Below, piece after piece: positions 1 through 11,918 of a stretch of 64,000 nt of DNA. The DNA comes from Paramacrobiotus metropolitanus (lineage: Eukaryota; Tardigrada; Eutardigrada; Parachela; Macrobiotidae): assembly GCF_019649055.1 (NCBI RefSeq), contig NW_026570314.1:248001-312000 (forward strand). The letters are read 5' to 3'. The notes beneath the pieces were generated by a model. It did not search any database. It was not told where the DNA came from and saw only the letters and a list, made by a program, of their open reading frames with translations. A program made the position numbers and the translations under genes. Position 1 is the stretch's first letter. The number at the start of each line of letters is the position of its first letter.

Positions 1-26
1 GCTAAAATAAGCTGTGCTTGTTGCAG

Positions 27-1061
27 AGTATGTAAAACTTGGCACACCATTCTTAACGGTCGCCGCTGCAACCCACATGTCGCCGTCGACCTGACTAATT
101 TACTACCCAATAGTTCAAGCAATCGAGAGCGAAAGTACAGCCGCACCCATCTGCTGAATGTCCTCGACAACGTCGTAACCGCGGCCACGGTGTCGCTGAC
201 GCTGCTAAACGGCAATCTAACCGCGGAACTGGATCTCTATATCTTTCAGTTTCTATCCATTAAGGTCACCCAACTGCCGATAATCGTTTTAAAGAATATT
301 CGCTGCTTTCGCTCCTTGGCACAAAACCACGAGGAGCGACGGTTGAAATGGGCCAACCTCAGTTACTTGATGCAGGCTTGTCAAGTGTTGCGTTTGCGTG
401 GCGTCACGATTCCCAGCCTCTTCGGGCCCATTGCCGGGTTGTGGTGCGCACCGGCAGATTTCCGAGAAGACGTCGATGTTTTCGTGGAAAAAGCCGCGCT
501 AAACTGCGCTCGCAGTGAAGCGGATCGTATGTGGCATTTCCTGCAAATTTTGAACGCTGGTTGTCCGGAACTGCCCACGAGGGACGTAATCGGCATTAAC
601 GAAGCCTGCCATAAGATAATCATACGTAAAGACCATCGGTTGCACGACCGACTGTGGCTTATGCTTACGTTGTAAGTATTTTCTGCCCCCGTTTCTACCA
701 TAAGATGAACACAAATACCGAAAGCAGAATAATAATGAAGTAATTAAGCCTCCGGTTTATGATTAAAAACTTGGTGAGCTGGCCGTCCGACAGAGCGGGG
801 AATTATGTCCTAAATTGCATCGTTATATGTACACTAACTTAGCGAGCTGCTGCCTTCAGACTGAACGAACCGGTGACCCGGGAGCTGCAACCACCGCTAT
901 GCAGACTCGCCGCCCACGCCTTCCGCTACTCGTATCCCATGGAGATGTCCTCAAATTCAAGCAGCCGCCATCAGACACGCTTAGTGTCACGTGACCCATA
1001 TCACATGAACGGCGTCTGGGATATACCGGTACTGAAATTTAGTGTCGTATATTTCACGTAG
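27..1061 (+). CDS. F-box family protein, copy 0 (exons 2 and 3; exon 1 lies outside the window)
   Basis: Two exons of the plus-strand F-box family: 27-671 and 860-1061. The first begins after TTGCAG and opens with the second half of the F-box (VCKTWHTIL), then continues into the family's alpha-helical region. It ends at a good GTAAGT donor; exon 3 follows TTCAG and stops at TAG. The phase (2) and positions match the complete copy at 4122-7341, so exon 1, with the N-terminal domain and first half of the F-box, should lie just upstream of base 1. No frameshift or stop is seen. Family role by inference: an SCF ubiquitin-ligase substrate adaptor. The helical region matches no named domain I know. 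Confidence 0.75.
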
Positions 1062-1973
1062 TTTTCTAGGTAAATTGTTATAATTATTATGTCTTACGAG
1101 AATGCCACGGTCGTCCTATCTCGATGGCAGGTTAAAAATAAATTCAAAAAAAAGATAATGTGAAGTACGCATTGTCGGGTTTCCCAGGAAAACTGGGTCA
1201 GAAACTTGGTAGATAAAAGCCGTTTGTTTCCATTTGTAGATATCCCAAAACAGCTCGTATAACTGGCAGCAATTTTGTCCAGTCCCGGTTTTGCGAGGAT
1301 GCCATTAGAAAGAGTGAAATCTTCGTTGCTAATATTGCGACTGCCTTCACAAGGCAACAGTGGCGTTGCGGCACACAATCCCGTGTGCTGCCTCATTGGA
1401 TTCGTCTGACTAATTATTGGATTAGTCTGCATCATTGGATTAGTCCATCGTTAGACGTTAGTGGATGGTCCTATCGACTCCTGTGTGTTTTATTCTGTGG
1501 TCATGCTGGTCATGCATATCTTTTTGCCTTTTCATGCCCTTGTTACCAGATTTTCTGTTGTCTGAAATTTGGAAGATCCCCAGACATCCCGCGAAGCAAA
1601 CTGGTTCTGCGAATTTATGAGTCTTTTTGAATCTGTAATGAAGTATCTGGAAGAGTAAACGTTTTACCATTGGACGTAAGCCAATAAACCTAGAAAGCGC
1701 TCAGTTACCGGTACTGTTTATTTCGTACTAGGAACCAGTGCGCGATTTAAGTAAATCTCTAGTAGATAACGTTCGTTCAGAGCACTTTTGATTATCAATT
1801 ATCACCCGAAAAAATCTGGCTTTGCTCTTGGGGCGCACCGGCACACTTTATTTTTTTCTTAAAGTTTGAACAAACACTGGCTTCTTTAACGTGCAATTAT
1901 TTTCCGTCTCATCAGAGACATTTGAAATCGTTTTAACTGGCGCTACTGAGAATGACTCAAGATTAGCACTTCC
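1062..1973. other. 3' flank of F-box copy 0, duplicated block
   Basis: No gene seen. Bases about 1100-1320 recur after the other F-box copies, at about 11655-11915 and, split by a satellite insertion, at 32455-32495 plus 34071-34215. This shows that the duplicated unit extends past the stop codon. Around 1393-1450 there is a short tandem motif, CATTGGATTAGTC and variants, present about three times. Confidence 0.6.
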
Positions 1974-3056
1974 TTGAAATCTGAGCAGAATTTGTCGAAC
2001 GTACGAACCAACCACAACGACTACCCGCCTTGGCGTCAGGCAACCCTCCCGGTTAGCAGAGGTGGAATTGGCATTCGTCGGTCGGAAGAATTATCTTTAC
2101 CAGCCTTCTTGGCTTCGATTCATTCCGTATCCGGCTTGCTCTCTTCATTACTGCCTGACCACGGTGTTGTCGATGTTTCTGGTGCAGTGGAGTCATAAAA
2201 ACTGAAAGCCCGCCAGCCTGAGATTCCAGAGTTAGCATACCGGAAGTCCCAAAAGGCTTGGGACTTGCCATTATGCAACGTTTCCCTCTCCTCCCTGCTC
2301 GAGGTGTTTCAGGGTGACGAGCTAAATACAGCGCGCCTGCTTGCTCAGTCCAGACCTGAAGCTGGGATCTGGTTGAACGCCCTGCCATCCGCTCACATTG
2401 GTAACCTGCTGGGCGACGACGAATTGAAGATCAGCGTTGGTCTCCGCCTCGGCGCTACGATCTGTGAACCTCACGACTGCGTCAAATGTCTCAAACCCGT
2501 GGATGGTTACGGTCACCACGGGCTGTCATGTGTTTTCTCCGCCGGAAGGCACCCGCGCCACGGCGGGCTTAACAGTATCATCTGCCGAGGATGTGTGTCC
2601 GCCGGTGTGCCCGCAAAACTGGAGCCGCGTGGAACCTCTCACACTACGGAACGCCGCCCAGACGGTTGCACGACATTTGCATGGAAACGCGGGCTGTGTC
2701 TCGCATGGGACGTGACATGTGTAGACACGGTTGCGCCATCACATGTCAAAGCAACTTCGACCACAGTGGGAGCGGCCGCCGTGCAAGCTGAGGATAAGAA
2801 ATCCAGACTCTATATTTACCTAGCTGGCCGTTACCTATTCGTTCCAATTGCCTTTGAAACCATGGGTCCATGGGGACCGTCAGCAATCGCATTTATCAAA
2901 GAACTGGGGAAGAGACTTCAGCAGCAAACTGGCGAAGCACGCTCGCATGAATTTTTAAGACAGCGCTTGTCGATAGAGATTCAGCGGGGTAACGCGGCGT
3001 CAGTGCTTGGCACGATGGAAGGGCTGGATAAATTAAATGAGATTTTCTTGTTGTAG
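1974..3056 (+). mobile_element. 5'-truncated LINE with restriction-like endonuclease (RLE), fragment 1
   Basis: One reading frame runs from about 1985 to the TAG at 3054-3056, broken only by an in-frame TAA near 2197. It encodes the C-terminal half of a retrotransposon protein: the motif RGGIGIRR, an R2-like CCHC knuckle (CVKC, then HHGLSC), the motif GRHPRHGGLNSI, then a PD-D/ExK-like nuclease segment with RRPDG and WDVTCVDT. The reverse transcriptase core is missing. It is closely similar to the copies at 30.1-31.8 kb, 42.0-42.5 kb and 51.3 kb. Family knowledge: R2/R4/NeSL-type LINEs combine an RT with a C-terminal RLE. The copy is dead because it is truncated and carries a nonsense codon. 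Confidence 0.8.
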
Positions 3057-4121
3057 TATACATGTTTCTTTCTTTACTTTGCCCCCAAGTATGATTTGAC
3101 CAATAAAGTTACCATATTCTGAGCAACGTTGGCGACGTTTTTGGTGGAGGTCACCATATGCACAAAGATTGACAGCCAGATCGATCTTTTATCCACTGCA
3201 GTTTGTAGCGCTTTGTGTTCTTCGAGGTTCGCCAAACACCGAATTTGACTGTTTAATACGTTCCGGATATTCAGAATAATTGTGTCAATCCGACCACTAG
3301 GTTTTTCAAGGCGCCAAACAAGTACGCTTGCTTGCCCGGAAGTAACTGACAAACGATACGAAAACGAAATACTAAGTCTTTTTTGCGTATGTTTACCCGC
3401 GCCGTTATGTGTAAACATAGAAACACCAAAACACCGTAAACAGAGACAACCAGGCCGACATCAGGGGCACCTGCAAATGCTGCAATAAATACACTATGAC
3501 AATTACTTGCGCGCTGAAAAGATCTGGCGGATCCTTAATCATGCCCGACGGCCAAGTGTACAGCGCAGACGCCTAGCTGGTTAGCGCAATGTTTAGTTAT
3601 CCTGGCGCCGGGATAGATAGATATTTTTTCTGTTCCTGCATAAATTTAATTGTGTTGAAACCTTACCGCACGCTTCCTCCTTCCGTCCTCGTCTCCTTGC
3701 TTGCTAATCTCAATTCGCCGCGTCTCATGATCATGATTCATGCGCATCAAGTTGATGTGCCCGACTGCTCTCAGAACTTATCGATCGGCTTGGTAGCTGA
3801 GCAGCTGACACAACGTATATGCATGCTCGTTCTGGCAGTGTAGAAAACTCATCGATCCAGACAACCAAATAAGCTGTCGAGTAGATCACAGTCTCGGTTA
3901 CCAGTTAGTTCTTTATCATCTGCCTAGCAGGAAAAGTCTGCTTCGGAAAACTGTTGCTAATAGTTTATTAGCTTAATGTTTAATATTTCATCCCGGCAGC
4001 AGGTGACCCATAAACCTGCTGTGATGTACGCACAAAGCATTTTAAACCTGGCCGAAGGGAATCAGATGAAATCTATCACCGTTGCCATAAAGATCTGAGC
4101 TACGGTATCTTACTGCCCGCA
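3057..4121. other. Spacer before F-box gene 1
   Basis: About 1 kb with no convincing coding signal; open frames on both strands are short and have no paralogue. It contains the 3' tail of the LINE fragment and the presumed promoter and 5' UTR of the F-box gene whose ATG is at 4122. I could not pick out a TATA box or initiator with confidence. Confidence 0.5.
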
Positions 4122-7100
4122 ATGGCCAGTCACGGAACGCCAGCACAATCGATCCAAGCACGTTTCGCTCAGTGGATCCATAAGCCCTGGAAATCGCTGC
4201 CGCTGCCACTATTGCGCAGTAAGGACATCCCAAGCAATGACACATATGCCCTCGAGCTTTTTCCCGAACACGGCGACCTTGACACCATCCCCGCGGATAG
4301 CAACTATCGGCAAATCTTGGGGAAAAAGCTACATCCCGTTGTATACGAAGGCGCAGCGGGACAATTATCTTTAGGCTATGTGTGCGATGTGGACTGGCCA
4401 GGGTGTCGCGTACTGGTGGATTTTGTCTGTCGCAGTCACCCACCCCGTTGGGTGCCTTTCGGGAAAGTCCGCCGGCATCGTAACATAAGGAGCTACGAGG
4501 TTAACCTGAAAGCCCCGGTCTCAGCTGCGCTGCGGCTGAGCTCCGACCAACCCTTTGTATTCCAACCGGTGCGAATTATCTCTCCCGATTGCTACGCCGA
4601 TTCCGGTCTCATCTATGTAGAAACTGTACCCCCGGAACGCGCTGTTCCCATTCGGAAATTCATCCGTCCCATTCAACTGCGCGGGGTGCCAAAGTATCCG
4701 CAAAATTATCTCCCTACTGATGAGTCACTGTCCGTTCAAAGATACTGTCAGCTGTTGCGGGAACAAACGGCTCGTCTGATTCCTGGAAAAAAAGCGGAAG
4801 ATGTTGATCTGCAACGTCTGCTACGGGCGTTGAACGATATTCCTTGGATGAAAGTAGTGCGCATCTGGGTGGATGCCGAGTGCGTCCACTGTGTCTATAC
4901 GAACATCAAACCAGGCATCCTGGGCGGGAAGTATCTGGATGGTCTGGTCTTCAGGTCCTATCATTGCCACGCTAATCCGCCCGGAGTTTTCCCGGGCTTC
5001 GACAATGCTGACGTTCGCCAAACCCATTCTACGTCCTTGGGAATGTTGCCATACGAATTACAAGAACGGATTGTGCTGGATATTCAAGACTTCCACAGCG
5101 TCGTTAGCGCCCAAAGGTAATTTCCGTAAATCAGATGTACCGTACATGGAGTATACTGTGAGATAGGGTAATGACATACACACAAAGAATGATTTCAATC
5201 AATGACAAGAAAATACTTAAAAGCACCGCAATAGGTGCAAAATAGCAAGTGGTGTTTGTATGCGTATTACCTTCAAAAGTATCCGGCCGTCAGATGTACT
5301 CTTTACAGAGTACTTGAAATTTTTAATAAAAGCTTGAAGCATTTTCTTGCAATTCGGTCGAAAAATAAATCAGTATTTCACTTCGTCCCTGATTTCTTTT
5401 TCGACCTAATTGTAAGAAAACGATTCAAGCAAGCTTTTTGAAAATTTCAAGTTGAAGATAATGGCGGGATGAGGTGAATCCGGTGGGATACCGCGGATAC
5501 AATCATGCCGAATTACATGCCCAGAAAAAGTTAACGTGTATAAACCGTGCCATTACGTGAAACTGTAATTTAATTGCAGAGTCTGCCAGATCTGGTACGA
5601 CATTTTAAACAGTCACCTGCCATACCAACACGTGGCGGTCGACTTGAGAAATTTATTACCAGATTGTACAAGCGGTCAGGAGCGAACATACAACCGGACC
5701 CATCTGATCAACGTCCTCGACCATGCCGTGACGACATCCACCGTGTCCCTTATGCTGGTGAACGGCAGTGTGGACTCTGATTTGGAATTGTGTATATATC
5801 GGTTTGTGTCGCTAAAACGTATTTGTCTGCCGATGATCGTGTTGAAGAATGTCCGATGTATTCGCGAAGCAGGAGAAATCTACGGGGAAAAGAAGCAGCT
5901 GAAGTGGGCCAATCTCAGTCACTTATCCCTGGCGTGCCATGTACTGTACTTACGCGACGTCACTATTCCGACTCCCTTCCGTTCCATCGCCAGATTATGG
6001 TCGTCCACAACCAGATTCCCAGAGGATGACGAGATCGTGGTGGACAACGCCGCGCTGCATTGCACGCCTAACAAAGCCGATCGGCTGCAGCAATTCCTGA
6101 GAATTTTGGACGCCAACTGCCCCGAACTGACCGCCTCTGAATGGGACGACATTAACGAAGCCTACCACGCGATTATGACAAGTGCCGTACACCCATTCCA
6201 CAGTCGGCTTGTACACCTACTCAAGTTGTACGTACTCGTATCTCCACCTCTTTTAAAAAAATAATGAGCACCACTGGATAGATATGGACGACTTTGTACA
6301 CGTTAAATTTTTCGAGGCATTTTTTTGGCATGTACCCACAGTATCCCGCCGTATCCCACAGTATCTTCTAGGTATCCCTCATGTTTCCTTAATTATAATT
6401 GTTTACTTCTGTTTGATTGTTGCCGTATCCCTCCGTATCTCTGCAGTATCATCTATGTATCCCACAAGAACCCCGTTAAAAAACCTAAGAAACCTAAAAC
6501 CTAAGAACACTAAGAAAACAAAATAACGGGGTTACGGGATACATGGAGGATACGCAAAGGATACCGTGGGGATACTATGAGATACGCTAATTACGTAAAA
6601 AGAATGACCATTAACAATATTTGCAATACGTGCAGAATACCCTAAGTGATGTAGCCAGTATCCCACCGTATCAAACAGTGGGATACTGCAGTAACTAAAA
6701 CAAAGTAGAAAATTTGGGGGATACATGAAACTTACGCAGAGGATACTGTGGAATACGGTGGGATACTATGGATACAAATCATACAACTAAAAACACATGC
6801 CTGAAAAAATTTAGCGTGTACTAACCGTGCCATAGGTGCCAATGGAAGTAGCATTTAGAACAGCACAATCCTGTACACCGCTAAAATAGAACCTTATTAT
6901 TGTTGACCACTGAAAGACCAGAAAAGTGTCCTTGTTTATACAAAGCATACGAGTACTCATGCGAGTGGCAGTGCGAAGCCTCGAACACAAAAACCGGCGG
7001 TCAGACTGGCTTCGCAGTCTGACGGAATAAAACTGTGATTGTTTTCAAATGTTTTGCAGTAGGCACATGTAAACTCTACTTTAATGAGCTTCCATCTCTG

Positions 7101-7341
7101 CAGGCTGCATGAACCGGTAACCGGGCAGCTGCAAGCGCCGCTTTCCAGACTAGCCGCCCATGCCTTCCGCTACTGCGGTCTCACGGAGGAACCCTTTTCC
7201 GGCAGCCACCAGTATAGCCGCTTAACGTCACGCAACTACAATCACATCTATCACATGCCATCAGTCACCAGTGGCTCCTACTTCTGCGATAGGCCGCTTC
7301 AAGTCGGGAACTACACTTACTTCAGCCGGCTCCTAGACTAA
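4122..7341 (+). CDS. F-box family protein, copy 1 (intact, three exons, 626 aa)
   Basis: Exons 4122-5116, 5580-6227 and 7104-7341 join in frame (995+648+238 nt) to give 626 residues. Residues 1-300 form an unrecognised N-terminal region (conserved YVCDVDWP, then VLVDF, then ALNDIPWMKVVRIW). Around residue 308 comes an F-box, LGMLPYELQERIVLDI, which continues across the intron into VCQIWYDIL. The C-terminal half is leucine-rich and helical (LKNVRCIRE, LSLACHVLYLRDV). The intron splits an Arg codon inside the F-box; donors are GTAATT and GTACGT, acceptors TTGCAG and TCTGCAG. The start is chosen because the copy at 34841 begins at the same point. By family knowledge an F-box binds SKP1 of SCF ligases; the substrate is unknown. 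Both introns carry foldback elements. The gene converges on the BTB-PDZ gene at 8189. Confidence 0.85.
5313..5451. repeat. Foldback element in F-box intron 1 (61-63 bp arms)
   Basis: Arms 5313-5373 and 5389-5451 are imperfect inverted repeats of each other: CTTGAAATTTT at one end, CTTTTTCGACC or its complement at the loop side. The loop is about 15 bases. It is probably a small MITE or hairpin; the paralogous intron at 35836-36064 lacks it. Confidence 0.75.
6292..6830. repeat. MITE-like foldback with GTATCC / GGATAC arrays in F-box intron 2
   Basis: Outer inverted arms lie at about 6295-6325 (GTACACGTTAAATTTTTC) and 6794-6822 (its near-complement). Inside, many copies of GTATCCC / GTATCT fill 6335-6475, and their complements GGATAC / GGGATAC fill 6530-6780, so the whole could fold as one long hairpin. 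A second partial copy of the right end occurs at about 5485-5556 in intron 1 of the same gene, with the same GGTGGGATAC start and CGTGTAT...CCGTGCCAT end. Confidence 0.7.
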
Positions 7342-8188
7342 CATAGGTCTCTGAGGTTTGCAGGATGTTTACTGTCATTGGGTCTCTTTAATACACTTTC
7401 ACTTCTGTATTCGTAGCGGGCGCAGAAATATACGCATCAACTGCGCCAGATTTCGGTCGGACGACGATTTAAAGACGAGATACGATTGATTTTGTAATGG
7501 GTTTTCTGTTAAGCAGTTTTTTTAGATTAATATTCATTGAGGTAGTAATTAGATAGTGTTAGTAACTTCCATGCTATTGTTGCATCCCAACGGAAGCTAG
7601 TCAAATTCTGTTCGGTCGATTTACTGACATGCACGGGAAATAATGTCGCTGAAAACGCTTTTTCACACCGATCCTATTATTTCATTACAAATGCAGATAC
7701 TTATGTGTTATTTGCTGATTCATGCTTTTCTATTTTTAATGTAACGTGTCTGCTGACTCGGATTGGGTCTGGCTCCAGATTGTATGCGGACGTTAAAATA
7801 GTACACAATAACACAAGTAGCCGATGCGGTCATTCCGTTGAAACTGTTGATCCAGTGTGATCTCTAACTTTCTAGTCTCTACCGGCCTGTTTACTGCTCT
7901 GTGACAAAATGACAGCGGAAGTGCCTCCAAGGGTCGAGACCAGCAAAGTGGGACCTTCAGTTTTTAAGCGATGTCCATTTTGTTTTTGCCAAAGTAAATC
8001 ATTCAGTCTAAGAATATTCTTGGATTACCCAAAAATTAACAAATTCCAGTAGATAAAATAGCTAATGACTATGGCGTATTCATTTCATTCAACAGGTGTG
8101 GAGAAATTAAAACCAAATTAAATTTGACAAGTAGTTTATGAATCATAAAAGCCAGAGTTCCAAGAATTCACTGGGATTGGCGAAGGAA
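7342..8188. other. Convergent intergenic spacer
   Basis: Lies between the stop of the plus-strand F-box gene (7341) and the stop of the minus-strand BTB-PDZ gene (8189). No coding or structured signal seen; it should hold both 3' UTRs. Confidence 0.5.
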
Positions 8189-10790
8189 TTAATGCTGATT
8201 AGAACCCAAAAGCTTTTCACGGAGAATGTCCAGGACCAGAAAGTTTCCGGCTTTGCGGATTACACTGACCGCGTCGTTATGGGTAGCCGCTAGTAAGCTC
8301 TCTCCGTTCACCCGAATAATGCGATCGCCGTGCTGCAAACGACCTGAAAAATTAAAGGCTCCCTTATAGACGTAATTTCGTGTGTGATGTTAATGAACTG
8401 CTCTGTCTGTTATTTCCTAGCAGTATGACCTTCATGTAATGTGTTTCCTTCTTCAGCTCTAGCAGTTTTTCCTACGATGTATAATTGTTGTCGGTAATTT
8501 TATTCTACAGTTTAGAATGATGAAGTGGTTATGTGTGGATGCTGCAAACGGAAACGTCTTACTGGTTAACATTGCACAGCAGCCGCTGTTACCATCTTGA
8601 TAGGCTTGTCCTCCGGCTGGGATTTTTTCCACAACGATGGGCTTAGCTTTACTGCCCGATTCGTATCCTCCAGACTAAAAACAGTTACGTCTTTATGACT
8701 AGACCTATTTATCGTGTAGATTGAGATGATTAAGCGCTTGACATCTAATGATTCTAATCAACCCGCAGTAGAAGTAGAGAATGGAGAAAAGATTTAAACG
8801 CATTGCCTTACTGACTTGCATCAAAAACAAAGTCTGGTTACTATCCGTTACTTATGCACCATCACTCTAAAAGGGACATAATTACTACGGCGCCCCCGAA
8901 ATATAATCAAACTAGTAGCATTTTCCGTATATTTAAGGATTTCCGAAATTATTTTTAAATTAAAAAATGATGCCGATAGGAGGACACCTACAATGGTGAA
9001 TCCTAGGCCCCGATCATCTCCACGTCGCAGCACGATCGTTACGAGCCCCAGCAGACTACAAAGGTCAAAGATCACATCTGACCGTAGTATTTCATCATTG
9101 CTGTACCACGGGCATCACAGCAACGAGAAGTCAAGAACCGCTGGACAAACTGTAATTTTACGCGCGCACCGCTGCTCGACCATTGCTGGACCTTGAATTA
9201 TTTCATCCGGCAAATGCAACATCATAATACGATTTAGACTTTCCCTTGGCTGCGCTGAAAACGGTATCTCTGGTGGTGTTGCAGCGTGTCTGTACCGGTA
9301 AATGTCCCACAATTCGGCTGGCAGCAATAGTCCACTCTAAAACCATAGTAACAAAGTAGTGTGAGTATGAACCGTATTGTCTGTATCGTAGCGCGCCCGG
9401 GAGTATCTAAAATTACTGAATGAGTTCGGGAAAATGAGAAGCGTAACAGGGAGAAAAGAGAAGACAGTTGTTAAGAAGGTAGAAAATAGGAAAGATAAGG
9501 AAATCATGAGAAATGAGAAAACATGCATCACATCTTGCGACTGAAACATGCTGCTGGGTTACCGCAGCGGGTCCGTCCAGCAGCTCTTGATCGCTCATAA
9601 GCGGAAATCGTACGAGGGAGAGTAGTTCCCCAAGTACTCGACGCCGGTTGGTAGCCGTCGGCTCCTCTTTGCTACGGACGCAGCAAGCTGTCGCCCACCT
9701 GCAAGACAGGCACCCGTAATCACAGGCTTCATGAAATCGATTCACGATTTGGATCATGATCAGTTCGCCGAATCAGAAGCAAAAGGCCTTAGAAACCGAC
9801 ATTATAATCTTAAGTAAACCTCTACATGGAGCCATTTAATACAGTTTCCAGGTTTGTCAATAATTAAAATAATTAATATCCAAGTAATAAACAGGGGCAC
9901 CAACTTTTCCACTGCCTTGTAAATGTCGTTTTCCATTGCCTGTAGTGTGCTGCGCTGCAAAATTAACTCCAGTGTATTCTTCTCGAGCTGGCTGAATTGT
10001 TTGGAAAGGAGAACACTTTCGGTGTGCGCGTCGATCACCATTAAGCATGGCTCCACGAAGGTGCCGGCATGCCAGTTAATCGTCTAAATTCCATTAGAAA
10101 ACAGGGAATAAACCTTACCGGTACTAGCCGAAAGGCACCGTGTGTTAATCCCGTTAAATGGGGATAACGTAAAAAGCGGGCGTAAAAAGCGTACCATATC
10201 GAGATACATTAGGCAGCTCTCCTCATCGAGGTCGCTTAACACATACTGGGAGCAGATATCGACCAGCAACGGTATATCGTATCTGTCGGCGCAGTACAGG
10301 GTTGGCACCACGCTCTCGTTGTTCAGGTCAACGCGGTCAGCGTACAAATAGCTGAAAGAAGTAGACATGTATACGGAATTCTTGCCCATGGATTCCTGTT
10401 ACTAGAAAGCGTAAACGCCGTTTACCTGAGCATATTAGCAAAGGCTGTGGGATGGACATCGGGAACCTCAATTGGACGATCACAAGACTCTGGCAGGCTG
10501 CCATAGAACATGGCCCGAAAAACCGGACTGCGTATGCTCAGAATATTCCTACAAACCGATAAAAATAGAACCTTTCGGGTCGTTTGCATCGGGCAGAAGA
10601 CTCGGTAAGCTTAACAGGCTTACTTGTGCGCTGAAAAGGTTTTAACGGGGCCGTAGTCGCGCCCGACGGCCAACTGCACATCACTCAAATCCCCGCTGAT
10701 TAACGCAGCCTTCAAGGATTGCCGGATGCCGGAAGTATCTGGTTCGCGCTCCACGTGTGTGGCATTCGATGTTCTTGACGTTCGCGACAT
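8189..10790 (-). CDS. BTB-BACK-PDZ protein, copy B (nine exons, 409 aa)
   Basis: Exons, high to low: 10624-10790, 10426-10548, 10195-10351, 9905-10083, 9563-9698, 9170-9336, 8992-9055, 8593-8674, 8189-8343. Lengths sum to 1230 nt in one open frame ending in TAA. BTB is residues ~25-115 (GDLSDVQLAVG, then RSPVFRAMFYGSLPE). BACK follows (ILQRSTLQAMEN, then NRRRVLGELLSLVRFPLMSD) as in BTBD1/2/3/6. The last three exons form a PDZ: VLRRGDDRGLGFTI, then GRLQHGDRIIRVNG, then an alpha-B start ATHNDAV with His at the class-setting position. Known families: BTB-BACK proteins recruit substrates to CUL3, and PDZ domains bind C-terminal peptides. The exon 4 donor is GTTGGT and the exon 6 donor GTGCGC, so those two are the least certain. 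The 5' flank resembles that of the copy at 11919-14721. Confidence 0.85.
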
Positions 10791-11439
10791 GTACGGATCG
10801 AAATTAGTCTATGACAACAATGGCGAAAAAATTGATTTTGTTTTGAAGAAAAATTAATAACATCAGCTCGCAGTAGGAAATTGCAGCTTACACTAACACT
10901 GTACATCGAGTATTATTAACGGCTCCGTCAGCGAAACAGACCAACAATTACAGGAACTCAACACGGAAGGTATTCAACAAGCAGCGAAGGCAGATTATTC
11001 AGCACGGTACATACTTCAAAGTTCAAATTGTCGGCTTACATACACAGTGATCCACTCATTTACTGTATGTTTATACATCTTTTTAGCCTATTTTAGAATA
11101 GAGACTGTTATGATTCAGTACGATCGATATGACTGCTGCGTGAACCAAACGGCCGACTCTACCGACGGAGGCGGAAAGCTGTACGGATAGAACGCAACGC
11201 GTAGCTATTTTGTTTTGCATATGTGTTTCTTTGCTTTATACCATCCTTCTCGACGCTTCCTCCGGCGCGGCGATGATCCGTTAACGTCAGGTAAGCAGAC
11301 AAACAATTACAAGATCATTAAGATCATCTGAGGCAGACGATGTAATCTCCTTAAGATATTTCGTGACCTCCAACCCAATCAGAGATATTATTATGTATAT
11401 TGTAATATCTTTATTTGAAGAATCGTGCTGCAGTTACAG
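10791..11439. other. 5' flank of BTB-PDZ copy B, paralogous to 14722-15300
   Basis: No gene seen. About 10900-11020 matches 14850-14950 (for example the stretch around CAACAATTACAGGAAC and CGGAAGG), so the upstream regions of the two BTB-PDZ copies were duplicated with the genes. The promoter presumably lies here on the minus strand. Confidence 0.5.
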
Positions 11440-11597
11440 TACTCGCCGCCCATGCCTTCCGCTACTCGTATTCCATGGAAACGCGGTCCCGCATCCGCCA
11501 TCAGACACGCTCACTGTCACGTGGCTTGCATCGCATAGACGGCGTCTGGGATATACCGTCAATAAAACTGGGTGTGTCATTCATGTACAGAGAGTAA
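11440..11597 (+). pseudogene. Lone exon 3 relic of the F-box family
   Basis: Encodes LAAHAFRYSYSME followed by RHQTRSLSRG and DGVWDIP, closely matching exon 3 of copy 0 (860-1061). Its acceptor side and first codons are lost, and no exon 1 or 2 lies upstream. The 3'-flank block shared with copy 0 follows at 11655-11915 and abuts BTB-PDZ copy A. It is the remnant of an F-box gene that was paired with that BTB gene. Confidence 0.8.
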
Positions 11598-11654
11598 TAT
11601 TATACTAGAGTAGTACAGTATTCCTGGTACGTTTCCGATATTCTGTCCTACAGA

Positions 11655-11915
11655 AGTGTCACAGTCATTTTGCCTCGGTGATATGCTAAAAATTTAACGA
11701 TAGTTTTAATGAAAACGCTATCTCAGACTCCGAGAAAATAAACGGATGACAAAATCCAGCACAGGTAGATAGATAGAAACTGCTTGTTGTTCCCGTTTGG
11801 AGATACTGAAAACAGTTCGTATAATAACTGGTAACACATTCTTTCAGCTCCGATTTCCCGACGATGAAATTAAGAAGAACTGAGAAACAATTAGCCATTC
11901 ACTGTCTTCATGGAG
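11655..11915. repeat. Duplicated F-box 3'-flank block
   Basis: Matches 1100-1320 and 32455-32495 + 34071-34215 (shared words such as GCTTGTTGTT.CCGTT and CAGTTCGTATAA). It ends within a few bases of the stop codon of the minus-strand BTB-PDZ gene at 11919. Confidence 0.65.
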
Positions 11916-11918
11916 ATG

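Noticed and set aside
381-701. Minus-strand frames opposite F-box exon 2 (also at 5919, 29464, 36368)
   Set aside because: They recur only because exon 2 is duplicated; they lie on the non-coding strand of a spliced gene and stop at differing places.
3074-3418. 114-codon minus-strand frame after the LINE fragment
   Set aside because: No recognisable domain or paralogue; probably chance.
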